DNA of 64,000 nt from CAWHQZ01 sp963831645 (lineage in GTDB: Bacteria > Pseudomonadota > Alphaproteobacteria > Rhizobiales > Aestuariivirgaceae), in the NCBI GenBank assembly GCA_963831645.1, contig CAWHQZ010000023.1, forward strand, positions 496,001 through 560,000, in the 5' to 3' direction. Positions 17,265 through 26,141 of the stretch are shown piece after piece (positions within the stretch are counted from its first letter, which is position 1; each line of letters begins with the position of its first letter). The position numbers and the translations under genes were made by a program. The notes under the pieces are model-generated. The model was not told where the DNA came from and made no database searches. It saw only the letters and a program-made list of their open reading frames with translations.

Positions 17265-18458
17265 TTGTCTCGCGTACTCGAAGACATCACAGCGGAACTT
17301 GAGGCGATCCGGAGCCAGAACCTGTGGAAGACCGAGCGTCCGCTCGTGTCAGCGCAGTCCGGCCATATACGGGTGTTTTCTGACGGCTCCGCCCGCCCTG
17401 TGCTGAACCTGTGCGCCAATAACTACCTGGGCCTTGCCGACCACCCCGAGCTGATCGCCGCCGCCAAGGCGACGCTCGACAGCCGTGGGCTGGGCATGGC
17501 CTCGGTCCGGTTCATCTGCGGCACTTCCGACCTGCACCTTGCTCTCGAGGAACGCATCGCTCGCTACGTCGGCTGCGAGGATTCGATCCTGTACGCCGCC
17601 TGTTTCGATGCCAACGGTGGGCTTTTCGAGCCGTTGTTGGGCGAAGGCGACGCCGTTGTCTCCGACAGCCTCAATCACGCCTCGATCATCGACGGCATCA
17701 GGCTGTCGAAGGCCAGACGGTACCGCTATGCCAACGGCGACATGGAAGATCTCGCGGCGAGGTTGCGAGAGGCCCGTGCCGCCGACGCTCGCCGCGTCCT
17801 TATCGTCACCGACGGCGTGTTCTCCATGGATGGATACTTCGCTAGGCTCGCAGAGATTCGCGCGCTCGCTGACCGCCACGATGCCCTGATCATGGTCGAT
17901 GACTGCCACGCCACCGGCTTTATCGGACCCAAGGGACGCGGTACTCCGGCCAAGGCCGGCGTCAGGGTCGATATCGTGACAGGAACTCTCGGCAAGGCTT
18001 TGGGTGGGTCGGCCGGCGGCTTCGTTGCAGCAGCGCGCCCGATCGTCGATTTGCTGCGCCAACGTTCCCGGCCTTATCTCTTCTCCAACACCTTGCCGCC
18101 TCCGCTGGTGGGGGCAGCACTCAAGGCCATTGACCTCGCTGAAGCCGGCGAGCACCTCAGAACGAGGCTGTTCGAAAATGCCAGGCGATTCCGCGCCTCT
18201 ATGACGGCGGCAGGGTTCGACCTCTTGCCCGGCGAGCATCCGATCATTCCGGTCATTCTGGGCAGTGCCCGGCTGGCTCAGGACATGGCGGCGATGCTTT
18301 TCGACGAAGGCGTCTACGTGACAGGATTTTTCTATCCGGTGGTTCCCAGGGACAAGGCTCGCATCCGAACCCAGATGTCTGCCGCCCTCACCGATTCCGA
18401 TGTTGACGAGGCGGTGGAGGCGTTCGTGCGCGTCGGCCGCAAGATGGGCATCGTTTGA
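17265..18458 (+). CDS. kbl: glycine C-acetyltransferase (2-amino-3-ketobutyrate CoA ligase)
   Basis: Kbl splits 2-amino-3-ketobutyrate, made by Tdh from threonine, into glycine and acetyl-CoA. It is a PLP enzyme of the alpha-oxoamine synthase family: the 397-residue product has NNYLGLADHPEL, SVRFICGTSDLHLALE, VDDCHATGFIGPKGRG and the cofactor lysine in GTLGKALGGSAGG. The start is TTG, directly after the bioY stop, which suggests translational coupling. The stop overlaps the tdh ATG by one base. Confidence 0.95.
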   Translation: MSRVLEDITAELEAIRSQNLWKTERPLVSAQSGHIRVFSDGSARPVLNLCANNYLGLADHPELIAAAKATLDSRGLGMASVRFICGTSDLHLALEERIARYVGCEDSILYAACFDANGGLFEPLLGEGDAVVSDSLNHASIIDGIRLSKARRYRYANGDMEDLAARLREARAADARRVLIVTDGVFSMDGYFARLAEIRALADRHDALIMVDDCHATGFIGPKGRGTPAKAGVRVDIVTGTLGKALGGSAGGFVAAARPIVDLLRQRSRPYLFSNTLPPPLVGAALKAIDLAEAGEHLRTRLFENARRFRASMTAAGFDLLPGEHPIIPVILGSARLAQDMAAMLFDEGVYVTGFFYPVVPRDKARIRTQMSAALTDSDVDEAVEAFVRVGRKMGIV

Positions 18459-19492
18459 TGCGGGCGCTCGTCAAGGACAAGGCCGAAGCCGGTCTGGTGA
18501 TGCGGGATGAGCCGGTCCCGGCAATCGGCGCCGACGACATCCTGATCCGGGTGAAAAAGACCGGCGTCTGCGGCACCGATCTCCACATCTGGAACTGGGA
18601 CGAATGGGCCCGCAAGACCGTCCCGATTCCGATGGTGGTGGGTCATGAGTATGCCGGCGTGGTCGACAGGATCGGCAGCCATGTACGCACGGTGAAAGTC
18701 GGAGACAGGGTGTCCGGCGAGGGCCATCTGATCGGCATGAAGAGCCGCATGGCGCGCGCAGGCCACTTTCACCTTGACCCGGAGACCAGAGGCGTCGGGG
18801 TCGACGTGCCCGGGGCATTCGCCGAATACGTGAGGATCCCGGCCTTCAACGCAATCCATCTCCCCGACGAGATCGATGATGAGCTAGGCGCCATTCTCGA
18901 TCCGTTGGGCAACGCCGTGCACACCGCGCTTGCCTACGATCTTGTCGGCGAGGACGTCCTGATCACCGGCGCGGGTCCCATCGGAATCATGGCAGCCGCC
19001 GTTTGCCGGCACGTGGGCGCCCGCCATGTGGTGATCACCGACATCAACAGATACCGGCTCGACCTCTCGGCGAAGGTGGCCGATGCGGTGACCGTAAATG
19101 TGGCCGAGGAAGATCTGAAGTCGGTGATGGCGAAGCTCAAGATGAAGGAGGGCTTCGACATCGGGCTCGAGATGTCGGGCGCACCCAGGGCCTTTGATCA
19201 GATGGTCGACAGCATGATCATGGGCGGCAGGGTGGCTATGCTCGGGATACCCGCAGGCAGGACTCCCGTCGATTGGGCGCGGGTCATTTTCAAGGCCCTG
19301 ACCATCAAAGGCATCTACGGAAGGGAAATGTTCGAGACCTGGTACAAGATGATCGCCATGTTGCAGTCCGGTCTCGAGGTGCGCAATGTGATCACCCACC
19401 GGCTCGCGGCCCGCGACTTTGCCCGCGCCTTCGAGCTCATGAGGCAGGGATCGGCGGGCAAGATCGTTCTCGATTGGACGGAGGAGCCATGA
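18458..19492 (+). CDS. tdh: L-threonine 3-dehydrogenase
   Basis: Tdh oxidises threonine to 2-amino-3-ketobutyrate with NAD+. The 344-residue product is a medium-chain dehydrogenase with catalytic-zinc residues in VCGTDLHIWNWDEW and GHEYAG, the nucleotide-binding ITGAGPIGIMAAAV, and the family block IKGIYGREMFETWYKM. The lobe that normally binds a structural zinc with four cysteines reads GHLIGMKSRMARAGHFHLD and has none of them. The ATG at 18458 is preferred to the preceding TTG. The stop overlaps the next gene (ATGA). Confidence 0.94.
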   Translation: MRALVKDKAEAGLVMRDEPVPAIGADDILIRVKKTGVCGTDLHIWNWDEWARKTVPIPMVVGHEYAGVVDRIGSHVRTVKVGDRVSGEGHLIGMKSRMARAGHFHLDPETRGVGVDVPGAFAEYVRIPAFNAIHLPDEIDDELGAILDPLGNAVHTALAYDLVGEDVLITGAGPIGIMAAAVCRHVGARHVVITDINRYRLDLSAKVADAVTVNVAEEDLKSVMAKLKMKEGFDIGLEMSGAPRAFDQMVDSMIMGGRVAMLGIPAGRTPVDWARVIFKALTIKGIYGREMFETWYKMIAMLQSGLEVRNVITHRLAARDFARAFELMRQGSAGKIVLDWTEEP

Positions 19493-20439
19493 GCCACACG
19501 CGATACGACCTGCGCCGTCAGCGCCTGCAGCGCAGTGAGCTGGCGGTGCCCGGGTCGAACCTGAAGATGATTGACCGCGCGGCCGACAGCGAAGCCGACT
19601 ACGTATTCCTCGACATCGAGGACGCAGTCGCGCCCGCCGACAAGGAGCAGGCGCGCGCCAACATCATCAAGGCCCTCAACGAGATCGACTGGCGCGCCAG
19701 GGGAAAGACCATCTGCGTGCGCATCAACGGCATCGACACCCACTACATGTATCGCGACCTCGTTGATGTCATGGAGCAGGCCGGCCACCGCCTGGACACC
19801 ATACTCGTGCCCAAGGTCGGCGTTCCTGCCGACTTGTACCTGTGCGAAGCCGTCATGAACCAGATCGAGATGGCGAAGGGCATCAAGGAGCTGGTAGGTC
19901 TCGAGGCTTTGATCGAGACTGCCCTCGGCATGGCGAACGTGGAAGCGATCGCCCGTGACGGCTCGCGGCGGCTGGAGGCGATGCATTTCGGCGTCGCCGA
20001 CTATGCCGCCTACAACAAGGCCCGCACCGTCAACATCGGCGGGCTCAATCCCGATTATCCCGGCGACCAGTGGCACGCCGCACTGTCGCGAATGACGGTG
20101 GCCTGCCGTGCTTATGGCTTGCGACCCATCGACGGTCCCTTCGGCGACTTCAACGATCCCGACGGCTACCTTGCGGCCGGCCGGCGCGCCGCGGCCCTCG
20201 GCATGGAGGGCAAGTGGGCCATTCATCCAAACCAGATCGCCCTCGCCAACCAGGTCTTTTCGCCCACCGAAGCCGAGACCCGGCGCGCCCATCGAATTCT
20301 GGAAGCACTGGCTGAGGCCGCCAAAGCGGGCAAGGGCGCTGCTCAGCTCGACGGCAAGATGATAGACGCGGCATCCGCACGGATGGCGGAGAACGTCATC
20401 GCGGTCAACCGGACGATTTCGGCACGCGTTGCGAAATAG
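19489..20439 (+). CDS. mcl: L-malyl-CoA / beta-methylmalyl-CoA lyase
   Basis: This enzyme reversibly joins acetyl-CoA (or propionyl-CoA) with glyoxylate in the ethylmalonyl-CoA, serine or 3-hydroxypropionate type pathways. The 316-residue product is in the HpcH/HpaI-citrate lyase family, with RSELAVPGSNLKMIDRAA, VFLDIEDAVAPADKEQAR (metal-binding D/E), ICVRINGIDTHYMYRD, LIETALGMANVEAIA and GKWAIHPNQIALAN. The wording is close to characterised Mcl1 proteins. The ATG at 19489 overlaps the tdh stop, making bioY-kbl-tdh-mcl a tightly packed group. Confidence 0.88.
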   Translation: MSHTRYDLRRQRLQRSELAVPGSNLKMIDRAADSEADYVFLDIEDAVAPADKEQARANIIKALNEIDWRARGKTICVRINGIDTHYMYRDLVDVMEQAGHRLDTILVPKVGVPADLYLCEAVMNQIEMAKGIKELVGLEALIETALGMANVEAIARDGSRRLEAMHFGVADYAAYNKARTVNIGGLNPDYPGDQWHAALSRMTVACRAYGLRPIDGPFGDFNDPDGYLAAGRRAAALGMEGKWAIHPNQIALANQVFSPTEAETRRAHRILEALAEAAKAGKGAAQLDGKMIDAASARMAENVIAVNRTISARVAK

Positions 20440-20550
20440 CGCAACAGACTTGCGAAAACCGGCCTCTAACCGGCCTCGGCGGCGCCTTGCTTCCGAAGGC
20501 GGCCCGTGTCATGCGTGGCCGCACCAATCCATACCTGCGCGGGAGACACG

Positions 20551-21531
20551 ATGCTGGATGTATACGGCTTTCAGCGCGACTGCCTGGTCCCACGGGTGCG
20601 GGGCGAGGGACCTCTTTCCCTTGTGGAGGTGGCCTGGGTCGATTTGCTTAGCCCTACCCACGATGAAGAAGCCCTCGTAGAAGCCGCGTTCGGCATCGAC
20701 ATTCCTACCCGCGAGGAATTGGCCGAGATTGAAGCGTCGAGCCGCCTCTATCAGGAGGACGGGGCCACCTTCATGACGGCGACGCTCATTCGCCGCGGCG
20801 ACGACGGCAAGGCGGAAACCCAGCCGGTTACTTTCATTCTCAAGGACGGCCGCCTCATCACCGTGCGTTACAGTGAGCCGCGTGCCTTTGCCATTTTCAT
20901 CAAGCGGGCGCTGAAGCCCGGTACCTGTCAGCCTTCGGGCAACGGCATCCTCATCAATCTGCTCGAAACGGTGGTCGACCGCGCCGCCGACCACCTGGAG
21001 AATGTGAGCGTAGTCGTCGACCAGGCATCGCACGATGTTTTTCATGCCCAATCCTCCAAACGGACCCGCAGCCGCATCATCCAGGAGCGGCTGCAGAGCA
21101 TCGGCGAGGAGGGGGATTTCAACTCCAAGCTTCGCGAGAGCCTTGTTTCGATCGGCCGGCTCGTCGCCTTTTTCGCCGCCGTGATGGAAGGCTCCGTCAA
21201 GGCGCCGCGTGATGTCCGCAGTCATCTCAAGACGGTGCAGCGCGACATCCAGTCGCTGACCGATCATTCGACCTTTCTTTCGGGGAAGATCGGGTTTCTG
21301 CTCGATGCCATCCTGGGCATGTTGTCGATCGAGCAGAATGCGATCATCAAGACATTCTCCGTGGCGGCGGTCGTATTTCTGCCGCCGACCCTCATCGCCA
21401 GCATTTATGGGATGAATTTCGAGTTCCTGCCCGAGTTCAAGTGGGACTACGGCTATCCCCTGGCCCTCGCTTTGATGCTTGTTTCGGCAATCCTTCCGCT
21501 CGCTTACTTCAAGTGGAAAGGGTGGTTGTAA
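20551..21531 (+). CDS. corA: magnesium/cobalt transport protein CorA
   Basis: CorA is a pentameric inner-membrane channel for Mg2+ and related divalent ions. The 326-residue product has a long cytoplasmic helical funnel and two C-terminal membrane segments, with the selectivity motif YGMN at the end of the first (IASIYGMNFEFLPEFKWDYG). The basic tail FKWKGWL is typical. The ATG at 20551 follows GGGAGACACG; an earlier in-frame codon at 20506 has less support. It converges with uvrA. Confidence 0.94.
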   Translation: MLDVYGFQRDCLVPRVRGEGPLSLVEVAWVDLLSPTHDEEALVEAAFGIDIPTREELAEIEASSRLYQEDGATFMTATLIRRGDDGKAETQPVTFILKDGRLITVRYSEPRAFAIFIKRALKPGTCQPSGNGILINLLETVVDRAADHLENVSVVVDQASHDVFHAQSSKRTRSRIIQERLQSIGEEGDFNSKLRESLVSIGRLVAFFAAVMEGSVKAPRDVRSHLKTVQRDIQSLTDHSTFLSGKIGFLLDAILGMLSIEQNAIIKTFSVAAVVFLPPTLIASIYGMNFEFLPEFKWDYGYPLALALMLVSAILPLAYFKWKGWL

Positions 21532-21558
21532 CCATGCGCTGCTTCGCCGTCGGACAGC

Positions 21559-24489
21559 TTATTCGGCGGCCTCGGTCTTGGCGCGCCGCCAGCGCCGGAA
21601 TGTCTCCTTGAGAAACTGACCGGTGTAAGAGCGCGGCTCCTTCGCGCACTCTTCGGGCGTGCCCGCGAATACGATCTCGCCGCCGCCATCCCCGCCTTCG
21701 GGTCCGAGATCGATGATCCAGTCGGCGGTCTTGATGACTTCGAGATTGTGCTCGATGACAACCACGGTGTTCCCCTGATCGACGAGCTCGTGCAGCACCT
21801 CGAGCAGCTTTTTGACATCGTGGAAATGCAGCCCGGTCGTCGGTTCGTCGAGCAGATAGATTGTGCGCCCGGTGGCCCGCCGCGACAGCTCCTTGGCAAG
21901 CTTCACGCGCTGCGCCTCGCCGCCGGAAAGCGTGGTCGCCTGTTGCCCGACCTTGATATAGCCAAGTCCCACCCGCTGCAGGGTTTCCATCTTCTCCCGC
22001 ACCGACGGCACGGCGCGAAAGAATTCGGCCGCTTCCGACACGGTCATCTCGAGCACGTCGGCGATGGACTTGTCCTTGAACCTGATCTCCAGTGTTTCAC
22101 GATTGTAACGATGGCCGTGACACTCATCGCAGGTCACGTATACATCCGGCAGGAAGTGCATTTCGATCTTGATCACGCCGTCGCCCTGGCAGGCCTCGCA
22201 GCGTCCACCCTTGACGTTGAATGAGAAGCGGCCCGGCTCGTAGCCGCGCGCCCGGGCCTCGGGGAGTCCCGTGAACCAGTCACGGATGGGTGTAAAAGCG
22301 CCGGTGTAGGTGGCGGGATTGGATCGGGGCGTGCGTCCGATCGGCGACTGGTCGATATCGATGATCTTGTCGAGGTATTCGAGGCCCTCGATGCGGTCGT
22401 GCTCGGCCGGGTGATCGCGCGAGCCCATGAGCCTGCGGGCGGCGGCACGGTAGAGCGTGTCGATGAGCAACGTTGACTTGCCGCCGCCCGAAACACCGGT
22501 GACGCATGTGAAGAGACCGAGCGGCACTTCCGCCGTAACGTTCTTGAGGTTGTTGGCCTTGGCGCCCCTGACCGTGATCACGCGACCGCGTTGCCGGGGA
22601 CGGCGTATCACCGGCACCGCGATCTGCTGCAGGCCGACGAGATATTGTCCGGTGAGCGAGGCGGGATTGGCCATGACCTGATCGGGCGTGCCGGAGGCTA
22701 CCACATCGCCCCCGTGCACCCCGGCGCCCGGGCCGATGTCGACGACGAAATCGGCGCTGCGGATGGCCTCCTCGTCGTGCTCGACGACCAGCACGGTATT
22801 GCCGAGATCGCGCAGGTGTGACAGCGTCTCGAGCAGGCGTGCGTTGTCGCGCTGGTGCAAGCCGATGGACGGCTCATCGAGCACGTAGAGCACGCCGGTC
22901 AGGCCAGAGCCGATCTGCGAGGCGAGCCGGATACGCTGGCTTTCTCCGCCTGACAGCGTGCCCGAGTTGCGCGACAACGACAGGTAGTCAAGCCCGACAT
23001 CGACGAGGAACTTCAGGCGCTCGCGGATCTCTTTGAGAATGCGGCTGGCGATTTCTCTTTCTTTCGGCTTTAGCCCGGGCGGGAGAGCGTCGAACCAATC
23101 GCGGGCGCCGCGGATCGACATATCGGTAACCTGGCCGATGTGCAGTCCCCCGATTCTTACCGCCATCGCCTGCGGCTTGAGCCGATAACCCTGGCAAGCA
23201 TCGCACGGATGGTCCGATTGATAGCGGGCGAGCTCCTCGCGCATCCATTCGCTGTCCGTCTCCCGCCAGCGCCGTTCGATGTTACCGACGACCCCCTCGA
23301 AGGGTTTCTTGGTCTTGTAGGCGCGCAGTCCGTCATCGTAGGTGATCGCCACAGCCTCCTCGCCGGTGCCGAACAGGATGGCATCCTGAACTTTTTTGGG
23401 CAGCTTCTCCCACGGCGTTGTCATCGATACCTTGAAGCGCCTGGCCAGAGCTTCCAGCGTTTGCACGTAGTAGGGCGACGTGGCCCCGGTCTTGGCCCAC
23501 GGCGCGATTGCCCCGCCTCGCAGCGACAGCGTCCGGTCCGGCACGACCAGGTCGGCTTCGAACCGCAACTCGGTGCCGAGACCGTCGCACTTCGAGCAGG
23601 CGCCGAAGGGATTGTTGAACGAAAACAGGCGTGGCTCGATTTCATCGATGGTGAAGCCGGAGACCGGGCAGGCGAACTTCTGCGAGAAGATCATCCGCTC
23701 GTGGGTCTCGTTTTTCGACTTGTTGGCGCTTTCCTCCGAGGTGGCCGATGGCGGCAGCGGCCGGTCGGCGAACTCGGCCACCGCGATGCCATCGGCCAGC
23801 TTGAGCGCCGTTTCGAGGCTGTCGGCCACGCGGGTGGCGATGTCGGGCTTAACGACGATCCGGTCCACCACCACGTCGATATCATGCTTGAACTTCTTGT
23901 CGAGCACGGGCGCGTTTTCGATCTCGTGAAAGGCGCCGTCCACCTTGATGCGCTGGAAGCCTTTCTTCTGCAGGTCGGCAATCTCCTTGCGGTATTCGCC
24001 TTTGCGGCCACGCACAATGGGGGCCAGAAGATAGAGCCTCGTTCCTTCCTTGAGTTCCAGCACCCGGTCGACCATCTGGGTCACCGTCTGGGATTCGATC
24101 GGCAGGCCGGTCGCCGGCGAATAGGCGATGCCGATTCGGGCAAAGAGCAGGCGCAGGTAATCGTAGATTTCGGTGACCGTGCCGACTGTGGAGCGGGGAT
24201 TGCGCGAGGTTGTCTTCTGCTCAATGGAAATAGCCGGCGACAGGCCGTCGATCTGATCGACGTCCGGCTTCTGCATCATCTCGAGAAACTGGCGCGCGTA
24301 CGCCGAAAGGCTTTCCACATAGCGCCGCTGCCCCTCGGCATAGATGGTATCGAAGGCGAGCGAGGATTTCCCGGAGCCGGACAGCCCGGTGAACACGATG
24401 AGCCGGTCGCGTGGCAGTTCCAGCGAGATGTTCTTGAGGTTGTGCTCGCGCGCGCCCTGGATCGAGATGATTTTCTTGGCCTCGGCCAT
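21559..24489 (-). CDS. uvrA: excinuclease ABC subunit A
   Basis: UvrA recognises DNA damage and loads UvrB in nucleotide excision repair. The 976-residue product has two ABC ATPase modules with Walker A GLSGSGKSS and GVSGGGKST, two signature motifs (TLSGGESQRIRLA and TLSGGEAQRVKLA), and zinc-finger CxxC pairs (CSKCDG, CDACQG, CEACQG, CDECHG). It starts at the ATG at 24489; the open frame extends 12 codons further back without family support. No LexA-type GTTC-N7-GTTC site was found in the 133 bases upstream. Confidence 0.97.
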   Translation of the reverse strand: MAEAKKIISIQGAREHNLKNISLELPRDRLIVFTGLSGSGKSSLAFDTIYAEGQRRYVESLSAYARQFLEMMQKPDVDQIDGLSPAISIEQKTTSRNPRSTVGTVTEIYDYLRLLFARIGIAYSPATGLPIESQTVTQMVDRVLELKEGTRLYLLAPIVRGRKGEYRKEIADLQKKGFQRIKVDGAFHEIENAPVLDKKFKHDIDVVVDRIVVKPDIATRVADSLETALKLADGIAVAEFADRPLPPSATSEESANKSKNETHERMIFSQKFACPVSGFTIDEIEPRLFSFNNPFGACSKCDGLGTELRFEADLVVPDRTLSLRGGAIAPWAKTGATSPYYVQTLEALARRFKVSMTTPWEKLPKKVQDAILFGTGEEAVAITYDDGLRAYKTKKPFEGVVGNIERRWRETDSEWMREELARYQSDHPCDACQGYRLKPQAMAVRIGGLHIGQVTDMSIRGARDWFDALPPGLKPKEREIASRILKEIRERLKFLVDVGLDYLSLSRNSGTLSGGESQRIRLASQIGSGLTGVLYVLDEPSIGLHQRDNARLLETLSHLRDLGNTVLVVEHDEEAIRSADFVVDIGPGAGVHGGDVVASGTPDQVMANPASLTGQYLVGLQQIAVPVIRRPRQRGRVITVRGAKANNLKNVTAEVPLGLFTCVTGVSGGGKSTLLIDTLYRAAARRLMGSRDHPAEHDRIEGLEYLDKIIDIDQSPIGRTPRSNPATYTGAFTPIRDWFTGLPEARARGYEPGRFSFNVKGGRCEACQGDGVIKIEMHFLPDVYVTCDECHGHRYNRETLEIRFKDKSIADVLEMTVSEAAEFFRAVPSVREKMETLQRVGLGYIKVGQQATTLSGGEAQRVKLAKELSRRATGRTIYLLDEPTTGLHFHDVKKLLEVLHELVDQGNTVVVIEHNLEVIKTADWIIDLGPEGGDGGGEIVFAGTPEECAKEPRSYTGQFLKETFRRWRRAKTEAAE

Positions 24490-24622
24490 GGGCAAGGGCT
24501 TAGACCGAAACGTGAACACGGGCAATATTCGGAACAGGACTTATCAAGACTTCCGGCAAGCCTGCTGACAGATTCCGGTGGCCGGAAGCCACAGCTAGCG
24601 CGCGCTCACCCTGGCAAACCTT

Positions 24623-25009
24623 CTAGTCGTCGTGAAAAGTCGTCGAAACATAGTTTTTGTCGTTCTGGGTACAGCGCTCGAAAGCGAGAAAGTCCCAGTA
24701 GCCGCAGCGTCCGTCCCCCGGAAACTCCCGGCAGCCCGAGGGCCGTGCTTCATAGATGGTGCAGCAGCGAGCCTTCGTATCGAAGAACCGGCAGATCTTG
24801 CCGAAGTGTTGGTCTTTCTTGCGGCGCATGATCCGCTTGTAGCCGTACCCGGATTTGCAGAATTTTCGCTCGGCTTCGCGGGGCTCGAGTTGAAAGTGTC
24901 TGGCGAGGCGTTCAAGGTCTCGTTTGGTCACGATCACCGCAGGGTAGGAGCAGCAGTAGCCTGGGCACTTCATGCAGTCGTAGAGCTTGCGCATGCAAGT
25001 GCAATTCAT
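24623..25009 (-). CDS. YkgJ-family cysteine-cluster protein
   Basis: This is a small (128-residue) protein rich in cysteine: CTCMRKLYDCMKCPGYCCSYP near the N-terminus, then CRFFD, CCTIYEARPSGCREFP and RCGYWDF. That spacing is the YkgJ / putative zinc- or iron-binding family (UPF0153-like). Its reaction is unknown. It lies upstream of uvrA in the same direction, 133 bases away. Confidence 0.78.
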   Translation of the reverse strand: MNCTCMRKLYDCMKCPGYCCSYPAVIVTKRDLERLARHFQLEPREAERKFCKSGYGYKRIMRRKKDQHFGKICRFFDTKARCCTIYEARPSGCREFPGDGRCGYWDFLAFERCTQNDKNYVSTTFHDD

Positions 25010-25078
25010 ACACTGATCATTCTCGCTGCGCCAACTTCATTCACAACATATTGCACAGTCCGGTAGAGGCGGTTGGTT

Positions 25079-25109
25079 CCAAAAGGATGGCCGTGTCAAG
25101 CACGGCCAT
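25079..25109 (-). terminator. probable Rho-independent terminator of the sugar ABC operon
   Basis: A perfect 9-bp inverted repeat (25087-25095 with 25101-25109, loop of five bases) lies 57 bases beyond the stop of the binding-protein gene. Read on the reverse strand the hairpin is followed by CCTTTT. This is the right place and shape for the end of the three-gene sugar transporter operon. Confidence 0.6.
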
Positions 25110-25165
25110 GACGAACAAGCAATGCCACCGCGCAGCGACGGCCCGGCCAGAGAACGAAGGTGCCG

Positions 25166-26113
25166 TCAGAAAACGCTGTCGGGATTGTAAAACTTCACCG
25201 CGTTGTCCTTGGTGATGATCGGTGACGGCAGCACCGTCTGCTGCGGCGCCGCGGCGCCGGCCAGGATCGCCATCAGCCGGTGGAACCCGGCGCGGCCGAT
25301 CTGGTCGGAGTTGTTGTGGCCGGTAGCGCCGTAATTGGTGCCCTCGCTCATGATCTCCTTGAGCGTGCCCTTCTCGCCATCGACCGAGGCGAGGAAGATC
25401 CTATCCGAACGGCCGGCGTCCTTGATCGCCTTCTGCGCGCCCTGACACATCGAATCGTTCTCGCAGAACACCGCATTGATGTCGGGGAACTTGGTGAGCA
25501 TGTCCTCCATGAGCTTGAAGCCGCCGTCGACACTCCAGCCGCCGAAGTCCGGTGCTTTTTCCACCTTGATGCCTGACTTTTCGACGACCGATAGAACACC
25601 GTTGGTGCGGTCAAGGCCGATCGAGTTGTCGGCCGGTCCGCCGCGCAGTACGGCCAGCAGTCCATTGCCGCCGAGCCGCTTGACGATGTATTCGCCGATG
25701 CCGACGCCGATGGCGTAGTTGTCGGGCCCGATCCAGCTGGTGAACTCGCCGCCCTTCAGCATGCGGTCGACGAGAACCACGGGCACGCCGGCCGCCTTGA
25801 TGGCATCGAGCGCTTCGGGCGCGGCCTCGATCCACGCGGCGCTGACGATCAGTCCGTCGACCTTCTGGCTGAGCAGATCCTCGACGTTGGAGGTGAGCTT
25901 GGCCACGTCGCCCTCGGCGTCGGTCGAGAGTACGGTTACGTTGGAGAACGCCTTCGCCTCCTCCTTCACGGCCTTGTCCATGCCGACGAAATACGAGCAG
26001 CACAACGACAGGTTGACGACGCCGATCTTGAGGTCCTTGGCTGCGGCGGGAACCGCTGCGCCGGCTGTTGCCAGCATCAAAAGTCCGGCAGACATCCCAC
26101 CCAGATACTTCAT
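25166..26113 (-). CDS. sugar ABC transporter substrate-binding protein, RbsB-like
   Basis: This is the periplasmic binding protein of a ribose/xylose-type importer. A signal peptide (GLLMLATAGAAVPAAA) precedes the mature start at about DLKIGVVNLSLCCSYF. The two-lobed fold signatures are VDGLIVSAAWIEAAPEALDA, GVPVVLVDR, and DINAVFCENDSMCQGAQKAI in the second lobe. The ATG at 26113 is behind AAAGGGAGAA. The sugar cannot be told from sequence. It is the last gene of an ATPase-permease-binding-protein operon on the reverse strand. Confidence 0.9.
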   Translation of the reverse strand: MKYLGGMSAGLLMLATAGAAVPAAAKDLKIGVVNLSLCCSYFVGMDKAVKEEAKAFSNVTVLSTDAEGDVAKLTSNVEDLLSQKVDGLIVSAAWIEAAPEALDAIKAAGVPVVLVDRMLKGGEFTSWIGPDNYAIGVGIGEYIVKRLGGNGLLAVLRGGPADNSIGLDRTNGVLSVVEKSGIKVEKAPDFGGWSVDGGFKLMEDMLTKFPDINAVFCENDSMCQGAQKAIKDAGRSDRIFLASVDGEKGTLKEIMSEGTNYGATGHNNSDQIGRAGFHRLMAILAGAAAPQQTVLPSPIITKDNAVKFYNPDSVF

Positions 26114-26141
26114 ATGTGTTCTCCCTTTTTCCCAGTTTACG

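Noticed and set aside
24490..24622. Possible LexA/SOS box before uvrA (GAAC at 24514 and 24532)
   Set aside because: The two GAAC copies are separated by 14 bases, not the 7 expected for the alphaproteobacterial GTTC-N7-GTTC site.
23140..24831. 563-codon forward open frame
   Set aside because: It is antisense to uvrA and reads as a low-complexity shadow; UvrA on the reverse strand has all family motifs.
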